The notes beneath the pieces were generated by a model. The model had not been told where the DNA came from and ran no database searches. It was given only the letters and a program-made list of their open reading frames with translations. From Bacteroidales bacterium UBA3824 (lineage in GTDB: Bacteria > Bacteroidota > Bacteroidia > Bacteroidales > UBA3824), in assembly GCA_002393195.1 (NCBI GenBank), contig DGIK01000200.1, positions 1-17,374 of the forward strand: 17,374 nt of DNA, read 5' to 3'. This document shows, in pieces, positions 15,439 to 17,374 of the stretch; position 1 is the first letter of the stretch; each line of letters opens with the position of its first letter. The translations under genes and the position numbers were made by a program.

Positions 15439-15900
15439 ATGTCCTCTCATTCCACTCTCCTTGCTGTCGCCTCTATCGGCGGACATTGGATTCAACTCCT
15501 TCGCATTGCAAAGGCATTGCAAAATGATTACGAAGTAATCTATTGCTCCACTCATGCGAAGTGTGCCACGATGGTCGAAGGACATAAGTTTTACGAAATA
15601 GCCGATTTTTCGCGTTGGAATGTGTGGAAGTTGCCGTTTGCACTTCTAAGAATGGTAAAGATTGTTCGCAAAGAACGACCAAAGGCTGTGTTCAGCACCG
15701 GAGCTGCACCTGGTCTTACAGCGTTGTTGGCGGCAAAATTGTGTGGTGTCAGAACTATTTGGATAGATTCAGTGGCAAATGTTGAGCAATTGAGTGCAAG
15801 CGGCAGAATGGCAAGGCGTTTCGCTGACAAAATCTATACTCAGTGGGACAATCTGTCTGATGGCAATAACATTACATACGCTGGAAACATTTTTGGATAA
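15439..15900 (+). CDS. Alg14/PssD-like glycosyltransferase subunit
   Basis: The 153-residue protein corresponds to the N-terminal half of a GT-B glycosyltransferase and is related to Alg14, PssD and CpsF-type proteins. ASIGGHWIQLLRIA (residues 11-24) is the glycine-rich motif of this group, and STGAAPGLTALLAAKLCGVRTIWIDS (in the 87-112 region) forms the core of the first Rossmann domain. It lacks its own donor-binding half, which is encoded by the next gene. In relatives the Alg14-like subunit helps recruit the catalytic partner to the membrane. Twelve bases separate the two genes. Base composition rises in G and C from here to the window end. The ATG at 15439 fits the family start. Confidence 0.87.
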   Translation: MSSHSTLLAVASIGGHWIQLLRIAKALQNDYEVIYCSTHAKCATMVEGHKFYEIADFSRWNVWKLPFALLRMVKIVRKERPKAVFSTGAAPGLTALLAAKLCGVRTIWIDSVANVEQLSASGRMARRFADKIYTQWDNLSDGNNITYAGNIFG

Positions 15901-15912
15901 GCGAATAAAATT

Positions 15913-16383
15913 ATGATTTTTGCGACAGTAGGCACACAAGCACCGTTTGATCGTTTGGTAAAAATTGTCGATGATATTGCGTCTGAAATATCTGAGGAGA
16001 TTGTTGTTCAGGCATTTCACGACCAATATACGCCCCAAAATGTCCGACAAGTGGATTTCTTGCCACCTGACGAGTTCAACGAATTATTTTCAAAGGCACG
16101 GATGATTGTTGCACACGCTGGGATGGGGACTATCATCAGCGCAATGAAACAGGGAAAGCCCATTATTGTTTTTCCTCGGATTGCGTCTTTGGGCGAACAT
16201 CGCAACGAACACCAAATGGCAACGGCTCGTCAAATGGAGCGTATGAATTATGTTTATGTTGCATACGACGAACAGCAATTGCGTCAATTGATGCTTTCCA
16301 CTGACTTAAAATCGTTGCATAGTCTCGGTGAATTTGCGTCGGAATCATTGATTGATGACATTAAGAAATTTATTGAAAAATAG
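15913..16383 (+). CDS. Alg13/PssE-like glycosyltransferase subunit
   Basis: This protein of 156 residues is the C-terminal half (GT28-type) of a two-subunit glycosyltransferase. MIFATVGTQAPFDRLVK opens the domain. VAHAGMGTIISAMKQGKPIIVFPR at about 67-89, followed by HRNEHQ at 96-101, is the donor nucleotide-sugar binding region seen in Alg13, PssE and the MurG C-terminal domain. With the preceding Alg14-like protein it should form one working transferase, adding a sugar, often glucuronic acid, N-acetylglucosamine or galactose in characterised relatives, to a lipid-linked acceptor. The donor cannot be read from the sequence, but the dehydrogenase gene just downstream makes a uronic acid plausible. 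Confidence 0.88.
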   Translation: MIFATVGTQAPFDRLVKIVDDIASEISEEIVVQAFHDQYTPQNVRQVDFLPPDEFNELFSKARMIVAHAGMGTIISAMKQGKPIIVFPRIASLGEHRNEHQMATARQMERMNYVYVAYDEQQLRQLMLSTDLKSLHSLGEFASESLIDDIKKFIEK

Positions 16384-16395
16384 AGATAAATTAAT

Positions 16396-17374
16396 ATGAA
16401 ACCCATTAAAATCTCCGTCGCCGGCACAGGCTACGTCGGCCTCTCTATGGCGACGTTGCTTTCGCAGCATCACGACGTTACTGCCGTTGACGTAATCCCC
16501 GAAAAGGTCGAGAAAATCAACAAGCGCATTTCGCCGATTCAGGACGAATATATCGAAAAGTTTTTTGCGGAGAAGACGCTACGGCTTACCGCAACCCTTG
16601 ACGGTGCAACGGCTTATAAGGACGCGGATTTTGTGATAATTGCCGCACCGACTAATTATGACCCGGTGAAAAACTTCTTTGACACGCACTGCATTGAGGA
16701 TGTAATTGACCTTGTTCTGAGCGTCAATCCCGATGCTGTGATGGTCATCAAGAGTACAATTCCTGTGGGATATTGCCGCAGCCTTTATATAAAGTACGCC
16801 GCAAAAGGTGTCAAAAAATTGAACCTTTTGTTTTCGCCAGAATTTTTGCGCGAATCAAAGGCTTTGTACGACAATCTTTATCCGTCGCGAATCATTGTCG
16901 GCGTTCCCAAAATCATCGATAAGCCTGAGTTCAAGGATGAGAACGAAGCCATACAACGCCTTGCGGACGTGAAATTCCTTGAAGAAAAGGCGCGTCAGTT
17001 TGCAGGATTGTTGCAGGAAGGCGCAGTCAAAGAAAATATTGATACTCTCTTTATGGGAATGAAGGAGGCGGAAGCAGTCAAACTGTTCGCCAATACCTAT
17101 CTTGCGTTGCGCGTAAGTTATTTCAACGAGTTGGATACATACGCCGAGGTAAAAGGTCTTGATACACAGTCTATTATCACGGGCGTTGGTCTCGACCCGC
17201 GCATTGGCACACATTACAATAATCCGAGTTTTGGATACGGCGGCTATTGTTTGCCGAAAGACACAAAACAACTCCTCGCTAACTATGCCGACGTGCCGCA
17301 AAATATGATGACAGCAATTGTTGAGAGCAACCGCACACGCAAGGATTTTATTGCAGATCAAGTGCTTAGGATTG
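16396..17374 (+). CDS. UDP-glucose/nucleotide-sugar dehydrogenase (3' end outside window)
   Basis: The first 326 codons of a UDP-glucose 6-dehydrogenase family protein run off the window end. The NAD-binding Rossmann motif [11 protein letters not shown] is at residues 9-19, IIAAPTNYD at 81-89, KSTIPVG at 119-125, SPEFLRE at 147-153, and the catalytic cysteine Cys285 lies in [15 protein letters not shown]. These enzymes oxidise UDP-glucose, or an N-acetylated analogue, twice to the uronic acid using NAD. Known short-form UDP-glucose dehydrogenases are close to 390-400 residues, so roughly 65-75 codons are missing here. UDP-glucose as substrate is likely but unproven. Codon use is clearly more GC-rich than in the cassette core. 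An antisense open frame over the last 500 bases is only a shadow. Confidence 0.92.
   Translation, partial: MKPIKISVAGTGYVGLSMATLLSQHHDVTAVDVIPEKVEKINKRISPIQDEYIEKFFAEKTLRLTATLDGATAYKDADFVIIAAPTNYDPVKNFFDTHCIEDVIDLVLSVNPDAVMVIKSTIPVGYCRSLYIKYAAKGVKKLNLLFSPEFLRESKALYDNLYPSRIIVGVPKIIDKPEFKDENEAIQRLADVKFLEEKARQFAGLLQEGAVKENIDTLFMGMKEAEAVKLFANTYLALRVSYFNELDTYAEVKGLDTQSIITGVGLDPRIGTHYNNPSFGYGGYCLPKDTKQLLANYADVPQNMMTAIVESNRTRKDFIADQVLRI

Noticed and set aside
16855..17361. 168-codon open frame on the minus strand near the window end
   Set aside because: It is fully antisense to the nucleotide-sugar dehydrogenase, whose catalytic motifs are intact, and its product looks like no known protein.

Overview
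The window looks like the 5' part and variable core of a capsule or exopolysaccharide locus from a Bacteroidales-type bacterium (Bacteroidota). Supporting signs are an UpxY/NusG-like antitermination gene at the head, a promoter that exactly matches the Bacteroides -33 TTTG / -7 TAnnTTTG pattern, weak or absent Shine-Dalgarno sites, and one long co-directional run of polysaccharide genes. All confident genes are on the + strand. No tRNA, rRNA, CRISPR array or complete insertion sequence was seen.

Layout. (1) 1-875: a leader with small hairpins and a UpxY/NusG-like regulator. (2) 881-1909: a promoter followed by two overlapping genes of unknown function, a small cassette not obviously related to sugar metabolism. 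(3) 1909-4025: a 79-codon stump of a Wzx flippase, a 98-residue orphan gene, then a complete Wzx flippase whose start closely resembles the stump. (4) 4029-10172: a Wzy-like polymerase, then four overlapping genes: an FrhB-like iron-sulfur oxidoreductase, a fusion of an SGNH-like region with a citrate-lyase-ligase-type nucleotidyltransferase, an aldo/keto reductase and a polysaccharide pyruvyl transferase. (5) 10186-14411: a GT2 glycosyltransferase, UDP-galactopyranose mutase, a galactofuranosyltransferase-like protein and a GT4 glycosyltransferase. (6) 14421-15433: a membrane acyltransferase gene split by an apparent one-base frameshift. (7) 15439-17374: a two-subunit Alg14/Alg13-type glycosyltransferase, then a nucleotide-sugar dehydrogenase cut by the window end.

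Together the genes suggest a Wzx/Wzy-assembled polysaccharide containing galactofuranose and probably a uronic acid. It may also carry pyruvyl ketal, or a less usual acyl or nucleotidyl-derived decoration. The priming sugar-phosphate transferase and export genes are not in the window and may lie downstream. By eye, the flanks (UpxY and dehydrogenase) are richer in G and C than the AT-rich core, which fits a variable cassette exchanged between conserved ends. The flippase stump looks like a scar of such an exchange.
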